NCBI GenBank assembly: GCA_013423385.1
Contig: BLZA01000048.1
Span: 1 to 64,000, forward strand
From: Naganishia liquefaciens
Lineage: Eukaryota; Basidiomycota; Tremellomycetes; Filobasidiales; Filobasidiaceae
Direction of reading: 5' to 3'
Length of the DNA stretch: 64,000 nucleotides
The position numbers and the translations under genes are program-made. Position 1 is the stretch's first letter. Each line of letters begins with the position of its first letter. This document shows positions 31,713 to 43,950 of this stretch, piece by piece. The notes below the pieces were generated by a model, which saw nothing but the letters and a program-made list of their open reading frames with translations, did no database searches and had not been told where the DNA came from.

Positions 31713-31978
31713 TGATCCCTGCATGCGTACAAGTGGACTTGTCGGACGAGGGATTTTTGCTACTGGCTGAACAAACATGTTCATGCGAGGTCTCTTACTT
31801 CCTTTGTCGACGGATAAACTTTTCAAATACCGCTTACAAGCATCCAAAGATGTGACGAGAGAGCAGAGCTTGTTATATATGGCGGTTGTCATCATGCGGT
31901 CTTCCGGTCACTTGAGCGCGAAGGCGTTCCACGCTCCTTTACGCCGTTTTCCTAAGTACCGACAGACATCATCAAGCT

Positions 31979-32872
31979 ATGGGATTTGGTAAAGTCTTCA
32001 GGGGAAGCAAGAGACGTAAATCCCCGGGCCCGCCATCGATATCGAACTTGAGCGGGAACCCTTCTCATAGTCTTCGCCCTAGTGATCCTACTGGGTCGTC
32101 GTCTCAGTCGTCACCCCAGTCGACATCTCAGTTGTCGTCTCAGGGACCAAATCAGTGCGCTACAACCTTTCGGACCCTACGCGAGGCCTTGGAAGAACAA
32201 GTAGGGGAAGCTGAAGCGGCGCAGATTTCCGGACTCACTGCCGAGGCTCTCAGCCTTCATCCTTTTGATCCAAGCTGCATATCGCGATCGATAGAGACAG
32301 ACGATACTGGCAACTCGGATCGCTCCAATCCTCTCGGGTTCCAGTTGAGTGGCTCCGACGGAGAAGACATTCTTGACCAGGTATTGCGGAGCTTGCCCAG
32401 TTATGTCAAACAACTACCGAAATTGCTAGGTCGTGCTTGTGATATCCCGTTTTACTGTGGATGGCATGCCAGATCTGGTGAAAATCAAGTATTGGACACT
32501 TTGTGGATCTTGATCAGCATGCCTCCCCCGTACATGGCAAAATTACAAACCCACTTCCTTTTTCTTTATGGAGTGGCCTCAGGTGTCGCGTTCATCGGGG
32601 TGTTCAGAACAGACGCCGAGAGGGAGGAATTTACGCCACTCCTGTTTCAGCAAGATCGATCGAAGCATCGAATTGTTCTTGACGTCGACAGCTTGGAGCA
32701 GAATAGGGCGATTCCAACTCCATTGAGTAGAGTGTTACAAAGAAGACTGGATAACACACATTATCCCAGCTATTTGTCCTTGGACCAAGTGCAGCGCGCA
32801 ATCGAGCTGTCTCTGGAGTTTCGGCGACTCGATGACGGTACACCGGTCCTTTCCCGCCACCCAGGTTTGTGA
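31979..32872 (+). CDS. Intronless lineage-specific protein (297 aa)
   Basis: It starts MGFGKVFRGSKRRKSPGPPS; the Gly-2 and basic patch could be a membrane-association signal, though this is only a possibility. A long Ser/Gln/Pro-rich stretch follows (SSSQSSPQSTSQLSSQGP). The C-terminal half looks folded: SYVKQLPKLLGRACDIPFYC, DTLWILISMPPPYMAKLQTH, FLFLYGVASGVAFIGVF. It ends LDDGTPVLSRHPGL. No recognised domain and no signal peptide are present. It belongs to the same compartment and design as the other intronless genes, but I could not show sequence homology. Confidence 0.6.
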   Translation: MGFGKVFRGSKRRKSPGPPSISNLSGNPSHSLRPSDPTGSSSQSSPQSTSQLSSQGPNQCATTFRTLREALEEQVGEAEAAQISGLTAEALSLHPFDPSCISRSIETDDTGNSDRSNPLGFQLSGSDGEDILDQVLRSLPSYVKQLPKLLGRACDIPFYCGWHARSGENQVLDTLWILISMPPPYMAKLQTHFLFLYGVASGVAFIGVFRTDAEREEFTPLLFQQDRSKHRIVLDVDSLEQNRAIPTPLSRVLQRRLDNTHYPSYLSLDQVQRAIELSLEFRRLDDGTPVLSRHPGL

Positions 32873-33308
32873 AATGTCATGTGTATCGGTATCAACAGTT
32901 GGGTTTTTAGTCCCTATCATTATCATGTTGTAGATTATAAAATTCTTATTCTTTGCTCTTGAAGGCTTGCGTCATGTCGCTATTTTGTAGTATTGATTAA
33001 TTGTACCGAAGGCAAGAGCTCTGAATCCAAGCAGCAGATGAGGAAGTTTGGCTAGCCATTCCATTCCACCCATGCCGCATTCTGCAGCTCGGCCCATGTC
33101 TATCCTGTTTGCCCGGATGACTGCTCTCCATACCTTACACAGGTGACAAGTGCTTGGAGGAACAGCGAGAGGAATTCGTCATCTCGCCGCGGCGCGATTC
33201 CCGGCCGCCGAGACTCGGAGCGACGACGCCGTCCCATCTCAACTTGACCTTGCTATTCCCCTGTGATCCCTCCCGCGTCCTCCCCCCTCGACCAAGGCAC
33301 ACCCCTCC
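32873..33308. other. Intergenic, no supported gene
   Basis: AT-rich spacer, then the promoter of the Stb2/Stb6-like gene. Confidence 0.5.
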
Positions 33309-36300
33309 ATGTCCATGCTCGGCAGTCCCGTCGGCGGAGTGCCCTACCGCTTCGTCGACCCTTCGACCGTATGGAAGCCGCGTGCAAGTCCGCCGCCATC
33401 GGCGCATCCGATCGGTCTCGAGGAAGACGAGGATGAAGCCGTTGCTGTCGATGAGCAAGAGGACGGAGATGTCGTCGTTGTTAGGATTCTTCTTCCCGCT
33501 GAAGACTCTCATCTTGGGAAACCGATATCGCGGTTCCCCGTCAGTTCGTTGCATGGAACACCGTACGGTATCTCGACGCAAGTATCGTCTCTCCCCGTCG
33601 TCGCACCACGACGGGCTTCACATGACGCCGCGGTGGTCATTCCCGGGTTTCGGGTCCGACGGACGACGAGGCTCGTGGGGCCGTGGGAACTATATGCGAT
33701 CGATGGATGGGTGTTGGATCGGGAACGACGGAGAAAGTGTATCGTGTCGACCGGACAAGGTGGAGAGGAGCGGGTTCTGCAAGATGCCAAGGGTGCGGGC
33801 GTCTTGGTGGACGAGTATGTGCCGATCGAGAGGGATGCGGAACGGGATGGGACCGAGACGGATACGGAAGACGACAATGAGGATGCGCATCATGGTGGAC
33901 GTTCATGGAGGGACCATCTGCGTGTGTTGAGGGAGAGCGTCGAAGCCGATGGGGGACGACTCGTCGAAATTGAATGGAACGGACGGAACCCGACAACACC
34001 GTCGAACACCAAAGAATCGCCACGATCATCGCGGACCAAGACGTATATCCCCATCACGCAGCTACCGTACCTCGCGCACGGGCTCCATCCGATTCATATC
34101 CCGTCGGGAAACTACAAGCAGGTCAAGGAACGCCTATGGGTGAATCTGAATCTGCGGAGGTTGGGCTGTAGCGGACGCAGCAGTGTTGGACTTGCCGCAC
34201 CGAGGTAAGAATCGTCTTTTTTGTCCTTGTCCACGTCAACTCATCAAATCCCTTACAGCCCAGCAACGGCCCATAAATTCCTGTCACAATACCGCATCCC
34301 ATCCCCGACCACCGACCTATCCATCCAACCCATCGTCCTTGAACTCATTCGTCTCATTCAAACAGCACTCCATATTCACGGCCTATACGGACACCCTTCG
34401 CACGGCGCCGAGCATACCGAGCCGCAGGATGGACTATTGTGTGATTCGACGATGCGGGGGTTTGCGATTTGGAAGCGTGGGATGGAGCGTGCGGATGAGG
34501 TCCGGAGGAAGGGCGAGTCGGTGGTGGCGGGTGGGGATGCGTGGGGGGTAGAGGAGGGGGAGTTGGAAGATCGGGAGGCGAGGGCGATGATGGTGGATGT
34601 GATGATCGTACGTCTTTCCTCTTGTGGGTGATCATTCTGCTGAAGAGGTTGCGGGATAGGATGAGTTTGCGTCGTTGGGTCCGAATTTGACGGCCATGTT
34701 GTTGAGCGAGGTGATGAGTGCGCGATGCAAGCTCGCTGCATTGGACATCAATGTGAGTCTCTCAGGGATCGGGCGAGGATACGCGATGCTGATTCGCATA
34801 GGTACCGCGAGATCCATTGGCCAAGCCCGGAGAGTTTCTGCTGGCGTTGAAGGAGTATCAGGTATGTACAATGTGAGGCAGTAGATCCGTGCTAATCCCG
34901 CACAGAGAGCATTTCATCCAAGTCGACCGTACGCAGGGGAATTCCTGACGCCACAACTACATGGTGAAATTAATCAAACGCACGCCAAGGCCCAGCACCA
35001 CGAGTCGACCAAGCTTTCGCGGATACTCAAGAATCAAGTCGCGCAGGCGTCAGCGGGCCTGGCTAGCAACTTGACGGGTCTCGCATCGGCTACGCTCGGA
35101 TCCGCCACCGCAAGTGGCAGACACCACGGTCCATCAGACGATGAAGGATCCGATCGCGAGGGTCAAGAAGCGACCGTCAACGGCACGAACAAGACCGTCG
35201 GGAACCTAACGACGGCCAACATTGATCGCTGGGTGTCGCTCATCAAGAGCGGGCGGGAACACATGGGCCATTGTCGTGTGGGGGATCTGTGGACAGGTCG
35301 CGTCGGCAACGGGATGGGCAAGCATTGGCAATGGGATACGCAGCGCCGGTGGGATCCACACGCGTTGACGGTCAGCGTTCCCGGTGCAAGCGTCAATCGG
35401 CGAAGCACGCATGATGATTTGCGGGGTGCATCGCGGGTGGATGGACGAAGGCACGTTTCGGCCGAGAGTCCGCGGACGCCGGGCGAAGGTGCGAGGCAGC
35501 GGCCGCGGACGCGACATTCGATCCATCATCATCATGATCTGGGCGAGCAAGAATCACGGCGTCAGCGGACCCGTGCATCGCTTTCGTCTGGAGCGGGTCA
35601 TTTCAAAAGCATGACGAGCAAGACAGGGCATGCTTTGCGTGATGGGCTGTCAAATGTCGCCGGGAGAGTCAGGTGGGTCTTCCTTTGGGAAATCGACGGC
35701 GTCGCGGCTGACGGGCTTGCAGGAAAGCGTCCGATCTGCCGGATCGTTCAGATTCCGATCCGGGAACCGGGGCATTGGATAGGTGAGCTTGACGGACGAA
35801 GTGCTTCATCTATTGACACTTTTCAGGGCTAGCGTGAATTCCAGGAGCATGATGAGACGTAGGTCCTCTTCGGTGTCAAGCTCGATATCGGCTCATGCCT
35901 TACAGATCCAGACCTATCCTTTGCTTCCTCGGGATACGGGCTGCCGGAAAACTCGACCGTCTATCCAAATATCAGCATCACCACGACCGCGCCAAGCGAC
36001 GGCGCATCCTCGCATACCTTTTCCTACCGCCCGAGCCACATGCGTAGCTTTTCGGCATCCCATTTCGCGGATTCCGAGGCAGTCAGTGAGGGTGTCAGCG
36101 ACTTTACCTCGGACATTACCCGTCCCTTATCGCGCATACGAAACGACGCACTCAGTATCGTTGCAGATAACAGCGCGACAACAATGGTCAATACGGGATA
36201 CCTGACGCTGTCGACCAAGCTGGAACGGATCGTCAGCACGGGTGCGCGGTCCGAGGCGTATAATGCCCACGAATTCTTGCATAGCGGACACGCCGAGGCT

Positions 36301-37216
36301 GCTTGGGTCAAGCATAAACGGGAGCAGCGGCTGCGGCGGGGGATCATCAGGAGGTACGCCGGGCGTAAGACGTATTGATTCTTGCTCATACTCTTCTAGG
36401 TATTCGTTTGAGAGCCTTCCGCCAGCGCGAGAAGTCGTCAGACAGCATCCGTAAGTCTTGACACGACTTGTTTGACCCGCCTCACACTGCGCCTACAGCA
36501 AACAACTGCGAGTCGACGTCGATGCTTGCGCTCTTATCTGGAAGCTTCACGCAGACGAGCGGACGCTGAAACGGGAAATGGAGCTGATGGTCGTAAGTAG
36601 AACGCTTTCTTTCGCGAATGCCGCTCATCGCTCGCAGGAAATGGAGGCTATCATGCAGCGAGTCAGCGGCGACCTGGTAGAGGAACTGCTTCGCCGTCGA
36701 CAAACACTCGATCAGACCAGAGCGGCATCGGCCGCGATCCTCAACTCGTCATCAGATGACGTTGAAGCGGAACTCGCGACAGACGATCACACTACAGCAC
36801 CAAGCACAGCGATTCAAGTACAACGACTACTCAACAGGCTGACGACCGATGGGAAGGACCTTGAATACAGTGTCCGGAATCTGCAAAACACGGTTCGAAG
36901 CATCGGAGACGCCGCCAACAAGATCGATCTGTGGCTTACCGAGTTCCCGTCGGATGGCGATGATGATGCCAATGGTCAAGAATGCTCGGTCGTAAAGGGG
37001 CGAGTGGAAGCTCTCACGGAGCGCCTACAGGTGACCGGCCTGCAGCCCGAAGCCGTTGCAGCTGTGGAGACGCTTTACAAAGAGGACGAGGAGCGGAACG
37101 GCAACAACAGTGGGGACGCAGGCAAGGCGGCTTCGGGAGACGCCAGCAAGGTAGGCTCAGGGGAGTTATCGACTTTCAGTTTGGGCTCTTGGCTAGGCAG
37201 GCTATGGAAGCGATGA
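33309..37216 (+). CDS. Stb2/Stb6-like fungal protein, multi-exon
   Basis: A large protein of roughly 1,000 residues in about ten exons. The first exon (to about 34204) contains an acidic region (EEDEDEAVAVDEQEDGD) and a folded N-terminal domain with GPWELYAIDGWVLDRERRRK and LVDEYVP. Later exons give PIVLELIRLIQTALHIHGLY and GLLCDSTMRGFAIWKR, then RDPLAKPGEFLLALKEYQ, a His/Arg/Ser-rich low-complexity region, and a C-terminal coiled-coil part (RQTLDQTRAASAAILNSSSD, VQRLLNRLTTDGKDLEYSVR) ending WLGRLWKR. The arrangement fits the yeast Stb2/Stb6 (Sin3-binding) family and its fungal orthologs. I base this on remembered motif order and not on alignment. The start is the first ATG of two close ones (33309 and 33315). 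Confidence 0.65.
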
Positions 37217-37941
37217 AGCGGGCTTGTATCATGCTTCTACCAGCCTGGAACTTTGGCTCCGATGTACCTTTTATATCATGCTACAAGGGCAAAAACAGGG
37301 CAAAATCGTAGCTGTCAGCCTCCTTGCACAAAATGTAGAACTGGAGATCGTGGGCCATGTATGATGAATCACGCTAGCGTTACAAGTATGACATTTCACC
37401 ACAAGTATCATCCGCCATTCGCCACAAGTCTCTTGTTTTATCGCCATGGAAGTCGGCCCAACAGCAACGAACTCGTCGGAAAGCAAAGCGATGGGCAGGA
37501 CTCTGGCTCTCACCCTTACTAGACCTGCATGTGATACTGCTTTGCTGATAGAGCACGAATTACGGAATCAGAAAGACATTCGCGTCATTCGGGTTTATCT
37601 CGGCGGTATTGCTCCTCGTTGTCACATAGCTCCGGCTTTGCAGATCTCTAGCTGGACCCTTATGGTAAAGGCACTCCATTGTTCCGCTGCCCTCGAAAAT
37701 CGCACAGCCCTCCAGCGCACTCGGGTGTCACTCATCCACAAACGTTCTCAATACCCTGGCTTCCTTTTCTTCTGAAGAAAGGAAACTGTCCTTTCGGATT
37801 CGTTCACAATGACCTCCGGAATTCCTCGAGTCCCAAGTGATGGCTATAAAGTGGAAATCCAGTTGAACAAGATTATGCTGTCAAGACTACGGTTCCTTCC
37901 AGCCTGACCTCTCTCCTCTTTGATCTCCCTGCTAATCGAGA
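37217..37941. other. Intergenic, no convincing gene
   Basis: An open frame at 37446-37775 (MEVGPTATNSSESKAMGRTL) has weak coding character and could be a remnant of an accessory gene. I do not annotate it as functional. Confidence 0.4.
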
Positions 37942-38637
37942 ATGCCCCACAAAGTACATGATGATGGTCATCCAAGCCTCCGAGGCGGTCTCAGTGGGTC
38001 CTCCGGCAGCACTAACGAACGCGATGGCCACAGGAGCAGGCTCACAAGCCCTCCTTGGTCAGCTTTACCTGGAATTACTCACGGAGCAAGCAGCCACTCC
38101 TCCATGAGCGGTGCCTCTAGCGATACCTATGGGTCAGGAAGTCAGGGAACCAGCAATGTAGACGCTGTCTCAGGTAGTTCTGGCCTATCCAAACTAGTTG
38201 AATGTCCAGATCGCTTGAAACATCGCGAAACAACTCTCGCAGGTACAATGGTTCGTGACCAGTTCGAAATTGAAGTCGATGGTCAGCCCAAGCTCCTGGT
38301 TATCACAACGATTTGGCGTCATGGGAGGAATCGGCTTGAAGGTACTGCAGTCTTGCACTTCATCCTCGCAAAGCCGAATTTACAGAACGGCCGTATCATC
38401 GATCACGTTGAGCGCAAGACTCTGTTGGTCCAGGATGACGAGAATACTCGAGACATTGGTGAATCTTGGATATTCGACATTTGGCCCTGCCTCCTTCAGA
38501 ATTCCGCAGATGAGCAATGGATATCCAGATGCTTTAACGACCTGTTAAAACCCACCGGAGATGCTTCGCCCAAGTTGTTGTCTGATATCAGAAAGGCGTA
38601 CGATGGGTTGATGTCCGAAGTAGCGAGAGCAGATTAG
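37942..38637 (+). CDS. Intronless lineage-specific protein with WPxLL/DEQ motif (231 aa)
   Basis: The N-terminal about 90 residues are Ser/Gly-rich (GGLSGSSGSTNERDGHRSRL, SGASSDTYGSGSQGTS). The compact C-terminal part begins VECPDRLKHRETTLAGTMVR and ends with the motif WIFDIWPCLLQNSADEQWIS, followed by RCFNDLLKPTGDASPKLLSD. The last 37 residues align well with the gene at 39092-39727 (D-W-WI-CF--LK----PK-LS-I--A---LM), and the WPxLL-ADEQ stretch matches copies A and B. No signal peptide is present. Intronless, on the plus strand, and tandem with its closest relative. Confidence 0.7.
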   Translation: MPHKVHDDGHPSLRGGLSGSSGSTNERDGHRSRLTSPPWSALPGITHGASSHSSMSGASSDTYGSGSQGTSNVDAVSGSSGLSKLVECPDRLKHRETTLAGTMVRDQFEIEVDGQPKLLVITTIWRHGRNRLEGTAVLHFILAKPNLQNGRIIDHVERKTLLVQDDENTRDIGESWIFDIWPCLLQNSADEQWISRCFNDLLKPTGDASPKLLSDIRKAYDGLMSEVARAD

Positions 38638-39091
38638 CACCTCATCTAGAGCTTTGATTGTGTTATGCTTGAAGCGAGTGCCAGAGTAGGGCGTCAAATA
38701 AAAGATTGTATTTCAGGCTTGTGCATCGTCCAGACTCATAATCGGTGGGCATCTCTCTCAGCCCTGATCACAGTTCAATACCCCCGGGCTTTACCTTTCT
38801 GTTACGTTGCGTCACGAAAGCAATACAGTCTAGTCATGATAGTTCAAGGTGTGATTTGGGTCTATAGTAATAATGTGGCGATCGCTCTTTCGTCATAGGG
38901 TTTTTGCCTTGAAAGGACACTCGTTGCTCAAAGGAAAGCGTTTGACCGCTGGTCATTTTTGCTTGATCCCCCAGTCTTGTTTTCAATGCATGTTAAAGCG
39001 TCGTAAAGCGTCAGAGCACATGCGGGTGCCAGGCCATCCTCTCTCATTCTCAAAGCCAAAACGTAATTCGCCTCTTCTTCCCCAAAAGAAA

Positions 39092-39727
39092 ATGCGTCCT
39101 TCAGCAGATTCTAACGCGGCTTCATACTCCGAGAAAACGCACAGTATGTGTCAACCATCAGCAGATCTTTCAGATCTTTCGGTTCAGACTGGGACGTTTC
39201 TGTCTACGCCATCTACGTCCGTATCCGTAATCAATAAGGCGGATTCATCGGTCACCCATGGAGAGCGCTCACTCACGACAAGTTGGATGCCACTTCCGGG
39301 AGCAAGAACTGCAACTCAGAGACTTGACTACGTTTTGTCGGATCCCGTTGGCGAATTGAGACTGATATTCGCACGGAACAGACATCTTTCTGGCTCAAAG
39401 ACTGAGGTACTAAACCTTAGTCTCGTCAGACTGGAGTACTGTAGCCGTCAAGTTGCCAAGCCTTATCTTACACAGGTCCTCAGATGTGGGCATTTGTCCG
39501 TCTTTGTCGAAGAAAGCCAGCAGACCCGCCGCTTTCTGGGATCTGAGGCCTGGACCAGGCTACTGGGCAGGTCGACTGAAGACTGGTGGATTGGTCATTG
39601 CTTTGATTACACGTTGAAAGGATACGAAGCTTCTGTGCCCAAACCGTTGAGCGCGATACAGAGCGCCGTCTCAGAATTGATGAGAGTGAACATCCAAAGT
39701 TTCTCGTTGGCGGAGAGCTCCAGCTAA
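39092..39727 (+). CDS. Intronless lineage-specific protein, tandem paralog of 37942-38637 (211 aa)
   Basis: The start MRPSADSNAASYSEKTHSMC gives a Ser-rich N-terminus and a length like its neighbour; the frame is open further upstream to 38873, so a longer form is possible. The C-terminal part contains LGSEAWTRLLGRSTEDWWIG and HCFDYTLKGYEASVPKPLSA, which aligns with the upstream gene. It shares SEAW-x-x-LL with copies A and B. No known domain and no signal peptide. Confidence 0.65.
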   Translation: MRPSADSNAASYSEKTHSMCQPSADLSDLSVQTGTFLSTPSTSVSVINKADSSVTHGERSLTTSWMPLPGARTATQRLDYVLSDPVGELRLIFARNRHLSGSKTEVLNLSLVRLEYCSRQVAKPYLTQVLRCGHLSVFVEESQQTRRFLGSEAWTRLLGRSTEDWWIGHCFDYTLKGYEASVPKPLSAIQSAVSELMRVNIQSFSLAESSS

Positions 39728-40397
39728 TTGTATGGTGTCACTGTTGTGCTTCGCCTCTCGTGTCCAGTCCAGGGTCAGACATCACTAGAGAATATGCATC
39801 GTTGTAGTGTTGACATTCATCAATGATGTTTCAGGTGTGACTTTCCTAGTCATGAAGAAGTGCCTCGAATGATACGTGAAGAACGTGCGTGCGAGGCGCA
39901 TCAATACGATAGGCTTTGACAGCCGGCAACAGAATTGATAGAATATCGACGCTCAACGTACCGGAACGATGAGGTTGATTCTCTTTGAGGCAACTTGCGG
40001 CGAGCGGAAAGGGGCGAAAGCCACCATATGAGATGGAATATGTGCGCATGCTCTTGCTCTGCTTTCCTGCCGAGACCCAAACTGCAGATGTACCACAACG
40101 GACAACGCTCTGCTGCATCGATAACCTGGCGGACGTCGTTCTGCTCGGCGGATACCCCTTCCGCGATCTCTTTTTCCCCGGATGTTGAAGAGACGTTACG
40201 AATGGTCCCCCGAGTGGCAAAGCAGATGAGTTACCGGCTAGCGGAGTGTTCGCTATCTCGGCCTACGAGCTCGTGGTCTTGCTTATCGATTGGTCTCCGT
40301 CATCGACGCGATGCCACGGTGACCTGGCGCATTCGCAACGGCCTGGCGAATTGTGGACATGGCGATGTCGATGAAGCTTCATTCACATGGGCGCAAT
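39728..40397. other. Intergenic, no supported gene
   Basis: Spacer between the tandem paralogs and the 3' end of the methyltransferase gene. The frames here do not look coding. Confidence 0.5.
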
Positions 40398-42233
40398 TTA
40401 TCGATTGCGCGCGCCCAGTAACCCTCCTGCAAATCGTTGCCATCCCCCAGGCTGCTGCTCAATTTCGCTCCGCTTGGCGGATGACACCTTGACACCCCAC
40501 GCAACGCAATAGTGCTCCAACACGAGCTCGAGTTCTTCTACTTCATCCAAGAACTCCAACTTTGATATCCTACGAGATGCAATGGCTCAGCTGGACTGCA
40601 CATCAGCGGGGATTCAATGAGGACGGGACGTACCGCTCGAGTTCCGCCTTCGGAATGACATCCCGCCGCACTTGCTTCATGCTCATACCCTCTGCATAAT
40701 TGTAGCCTGCGCTCAAGAACCGACTGGCTTGGTCCGCTGGGTTTTTATAGGTGGCTCCAGGCAGCGGAATACCGCGAGACTAAGAAAGAGGCGAGGTCAG
40801 TCAATTTCAACGTCTGCACTGGGTGAGACTGACCATCAAATTCCGCTTCATGACGGCCCCAAAAGAATCACTAATGAGGAATAAGCACACACGTCGCCGG
40901 AAAGTCTGGCACCAACCAGACCACCACTCACTCGAGCCCGCACATCTCATACACGACGCCCATGCACCCTCCCGCGCCATCTGCGCCGAACACGTTTCCA
41001 AACCACTCTATCACCGCGTGGGATTCCTTTGGCGCCATGTAGCAGAAAAGACATTCCGCGAGGAAGAGCGTCGGTAGGGTTGTATCCAAGAGTGGGAGGA
41101 GTGTCGATTCGAGGGATGAGATTTGTCGAAGGTCAAGCGGAACGAGGTGATACCCCTGCCCATCAAGGCGTGTCCCGCCTTGCGAGACGGTGTATGGCTT
41201 TTCACCTGGTGACGTCTCAGGACGAGAGATGAGCGAGGCGAGGGTCTTGTTGAGGCTTATACGGCGGGCTTTAAGGGATGTGATGTGCGGAAAGTCGAGT
41301 TCGATGTAGGTTGCGAGGTTTGCGGCGAAAGGGGACGAGGACTGTTTGGCGAAAAAATGTCAGCGTCGGGGAAACAGAGATGATAGGGATGCTCTGGCCA
41401 CCGATTCGACACATTTGATGGGGGAAAGGACAGGGCGCGCTTCCGGGTGATCGTCCTGTTGGCCGTGTCGTCATTACAGTTGATTCTGATCTTCGACTGA
41501 TGATGGCATGCCCCGATGAGAATGAATCTTCCTCCTCGCCGAGAGCGTGAATACGGCCAGAGTAGCTTTTCGCTCCGAATGCAGCTTGCACTACAGCTGT
41601 CCGGCTCATTTGCGTGCATCCCGACCTTTCACGTACCGTGCGACACGGAACGGCTCCGATACCAGTCCTCTTCGATGTGCAGAGCTGCATCGAATGATTC
41701 GAGTTGTTTCACGCATCTTCATCCAGATGAGTTTCAAAAAACTTCTTGGAACTCTCTTGCTTTACGGCTCATCACTGTCGTCGGAATAATCCGAAAGCTC
41801 GAGAAAAAAGTACTCACCTTGATTCTCCAAAACCTCGAGTCGCTTCCTGCTCCCAGGACAACTACCTGCCTCTTACCTCCGGCGCCCAACCACCCCTCCA
41901 CTAACCGATCCATAGCCCAACTCCGATGATGCGTGCCGACGTTGATGAGCGGTGCGCGTTTGATCTGATGCAGAGGCGGCGCACGACCAGAGCGTGTGAG
42001 AAGCGGAGTGAAGGGATCAGATGCGAGAGGGATGTATCCAAGGGCTAAAGCAGATCTGTGATATGCGTCAGCGGGTATTACGGGGAGGTAAATGTAAAAG
42101 AGACTAACAGCCGACTCGTCAACGCGTCGTCGTCTGTCCCGCGAATCGCATCGTCCGCATCGATGACCCGTGAAGGTGCAGAATCGTTGGAGAAACGTGC
42201 CGGAAATGGCGGCGAATCGAGGCGTGTGCGCAT
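40398..42233 (-). CDS. PPM1: Leucine carboxyl methyltransferase 1 (PP2A methyltransferase)
   Basis: Six exons (42233-42109, 42055-41818, 41341-40932, 40870-40834, 40779-40634, 40569-40398) sum to 376 codons, 375 residues. The enzyme uses S-adenosylmethionine to methylate the C-terminal leucine of the PP2A catalytic subunit. Marks are the start MRTRLDSPPFPARFSNDSAP; DADDAIRGTDDDALTSRLSA; LINVGTHHRSWAMDRLVEGW; the SAM-binding LGAGSDSRFWRI; LATYIELDFPHITSLKARRI; LFLAECLFCYMAPKESHAVI; and the C-terminal SKLEFLDEVEELELVLEHYC. The intron between exons 2 and 3 is 476 bp (41817-41342); the others are 53-64 bp. The reading joins RFWRIK to SSSPFAANLATYIELD with no missing family sequence. Confidence 0.93.
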
Positions 42234-42901
42234 GGTCGAAGAGCTTGCTGTGATGATCAAGTAACGGACAGGATAGCAGGATGGTATATATCTGGTCTGA
42301 CTGACTGACTGAATGAATAGGTCGATTGCGATCCGCGATTCGCGATTCGTCATACGCTCGGCCGCCGGGAACACTGCCGACGATCCTGATGCTAACGAGT
42401 TGACGCGTTCTCACTCTCTCCATAAGTAGACTATACGTCGCACAGGAGCGGCTCATGCCATCGAAAGCCCTAAGCGTAGGTGAGGCTCAGAGCTACAGCA
42501 ATGTAGCCTTCGACTACATCGCAGCGCGGCCGCTCGCCTATTTCCCCTATCCGTCGTTCCCGTAGTCACGGGCGCAGAATCAATTTTCCTCTCGATTTTG
42601 ATTAACGAGGCTATGACTTGCGTTGTTCCATTCAAAACCGAGCACGTAACGTATGAAAGGTATAACTAAGCACCATGGAGCATGCAATGAAGCAATCATA
42701 AGAGATAGTCACTCTCAATGAGTGTTTTTGCCATTGGTGGGCAAAACCCTCATTCGCCATTGGTCTCCTTTGACTGACCCCCTTTTACTTGTTCATATAC
42801 AAGACGCATTCTGAAGCACCTTGAGATACTTATATAGGTATATTCTCGAGAGAAAAGTGCAATGTATTTTACTGCTTTGCCAAAACACAAGTTAGTCTTC
42901 A
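42234..42901. other. Divergent spacer, no supported gene
   Basis: Promoter region between the methyltransferase and the next intronless gene. It becomes AT-rich after 42650. Confidence 0.5.
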
Positions 42902-43738
42902 ATGTCGAACGAGCAAAGAAGGCACTCCTTGAACTCTGCGTCCGGATCGGAGGACGGCTGGTCTTTGGTAGACATCCAGAATGAAGGTTCGTATGCAACG
43001 GACTCGCTCGGCTCGGCTCCTTCAAAGGCGCACAGTGATCTCCCGCCTAGCGAGGCAAGAGACGAAAGCAATCAGTCAGCAGCCACGAGGGTCACGACAT
43101 CGATAGAATCAGGGCAATTGACCTCTCGTTCCAAGCCTTCCATAGATCCTGAGGATCTATGCAGATCCTTGAAAGTCAACATCGAAAAAGTGATCCCATT
43201 CACAGGACGATGCCTTGGATCGCTTGTAAATCCGCCTTTTCCTGGCTCTGAGATCGAGGTACAAGGAGCAGCGGGAGTTGTCGTGAATCCTTCAGCAGAA
43301 AATTGTGACACCGGATTCTGCTTCGCTGAGCTCACCCGCTTGATTCATGGCGATAGAGCGTCTATAGACTGCATGATTTTCGTTTTTGGAATTGCTAAAG
43401 GAGATCCTCTGGCTGGTATCATCAAAGTCAGCGGTTCTGAATGGAGTCTTCCCCATTACTTGGATCCCCGACGTGTGGAGGTCGACATCAAGAAATGCTC
43501 CCGAGCTGTGGACTACAAGCCACACACTACAATCTTGGAGGAAATGTTGCGGTTACTATGGGATAGTACGGCGAGCGAGTTGGAATCTAAGCTGGATGAA
43601 ACACACTTTGAACTCCTGCAGAAAATACTCGGGCTATCTTTGGAATCATGGTCAACAATTTGCAATGTGAATTTGACCGAGAACTCCGTAGCATCAAGGT
43701 TCCAAAGACAATCACAGCAGGGAAGAGACATGATGTAG
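42902..43738 (+). CDS. Intronless lineage-specific protein (278 aa)
   Basis: It starts MSNEQRRHSLNSASGSEDGW, Ser-rich for about 80 residues (SEARDESNQSAATRVTTSIE). The compact part reads LCRSLKVNIEKVIPFTGRCL, AELTRLIHGDRASIDCMIFV, FGIAKGDPLAGIIKVSGSEW, TTILEEMLRLLWDSTASELE. The IF-x(4)-GD-x(3)-G-x(5)-SEW pattern resembles the divergent-strand neighbour at 43951-44517 (LIFDVMEGDYITGRWAVDLSEW there). No known family, signal peptide or intron. It is convergent with that neighbour, about 210 bases apart. Confidence 0.65.
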   Translation: MSNEQRRHSLNSASGSEDGWSLVDIQNEGSYATDSLGSAPSKAHSDLPPSEARDESNQSAATRVTTSIESGQLTSRSKPSIDPEDLCRSLKVNIEKVIPFTGRCLGSLVNPPFPGSEIEVQGAAGVVVNPSAENCDTGFCFAELTRLIHGDRASIDCMIFVFGIAKGDPLAGIIKVSGSEWSLPHYLDPRRVEVDIKKCSRAVDYKPHTTILEEMLRLLWDSTASELESKLDETHFELLQKILGLSLESWSTICNVNLTENSVASRFQRQSQQGRDMM

Positions 43739-43950
43739 ATGCCTGGAGAGTAAAGTCGTTCCCGCTGAGACTGAATCTCCTGTAACACGAACCAGATGAT
43801 GTCGATTTCTTTGAATGTATATACTTATACATATATCATTATGTTATACAGGTACTAACAAATGACCAGTGCATACCAAATAGACGATCCTAATGATCAG
43901 CCGCATGAGGAAAGAAGGCCTATACTGATCGATATGTCGTCAAGGATGCC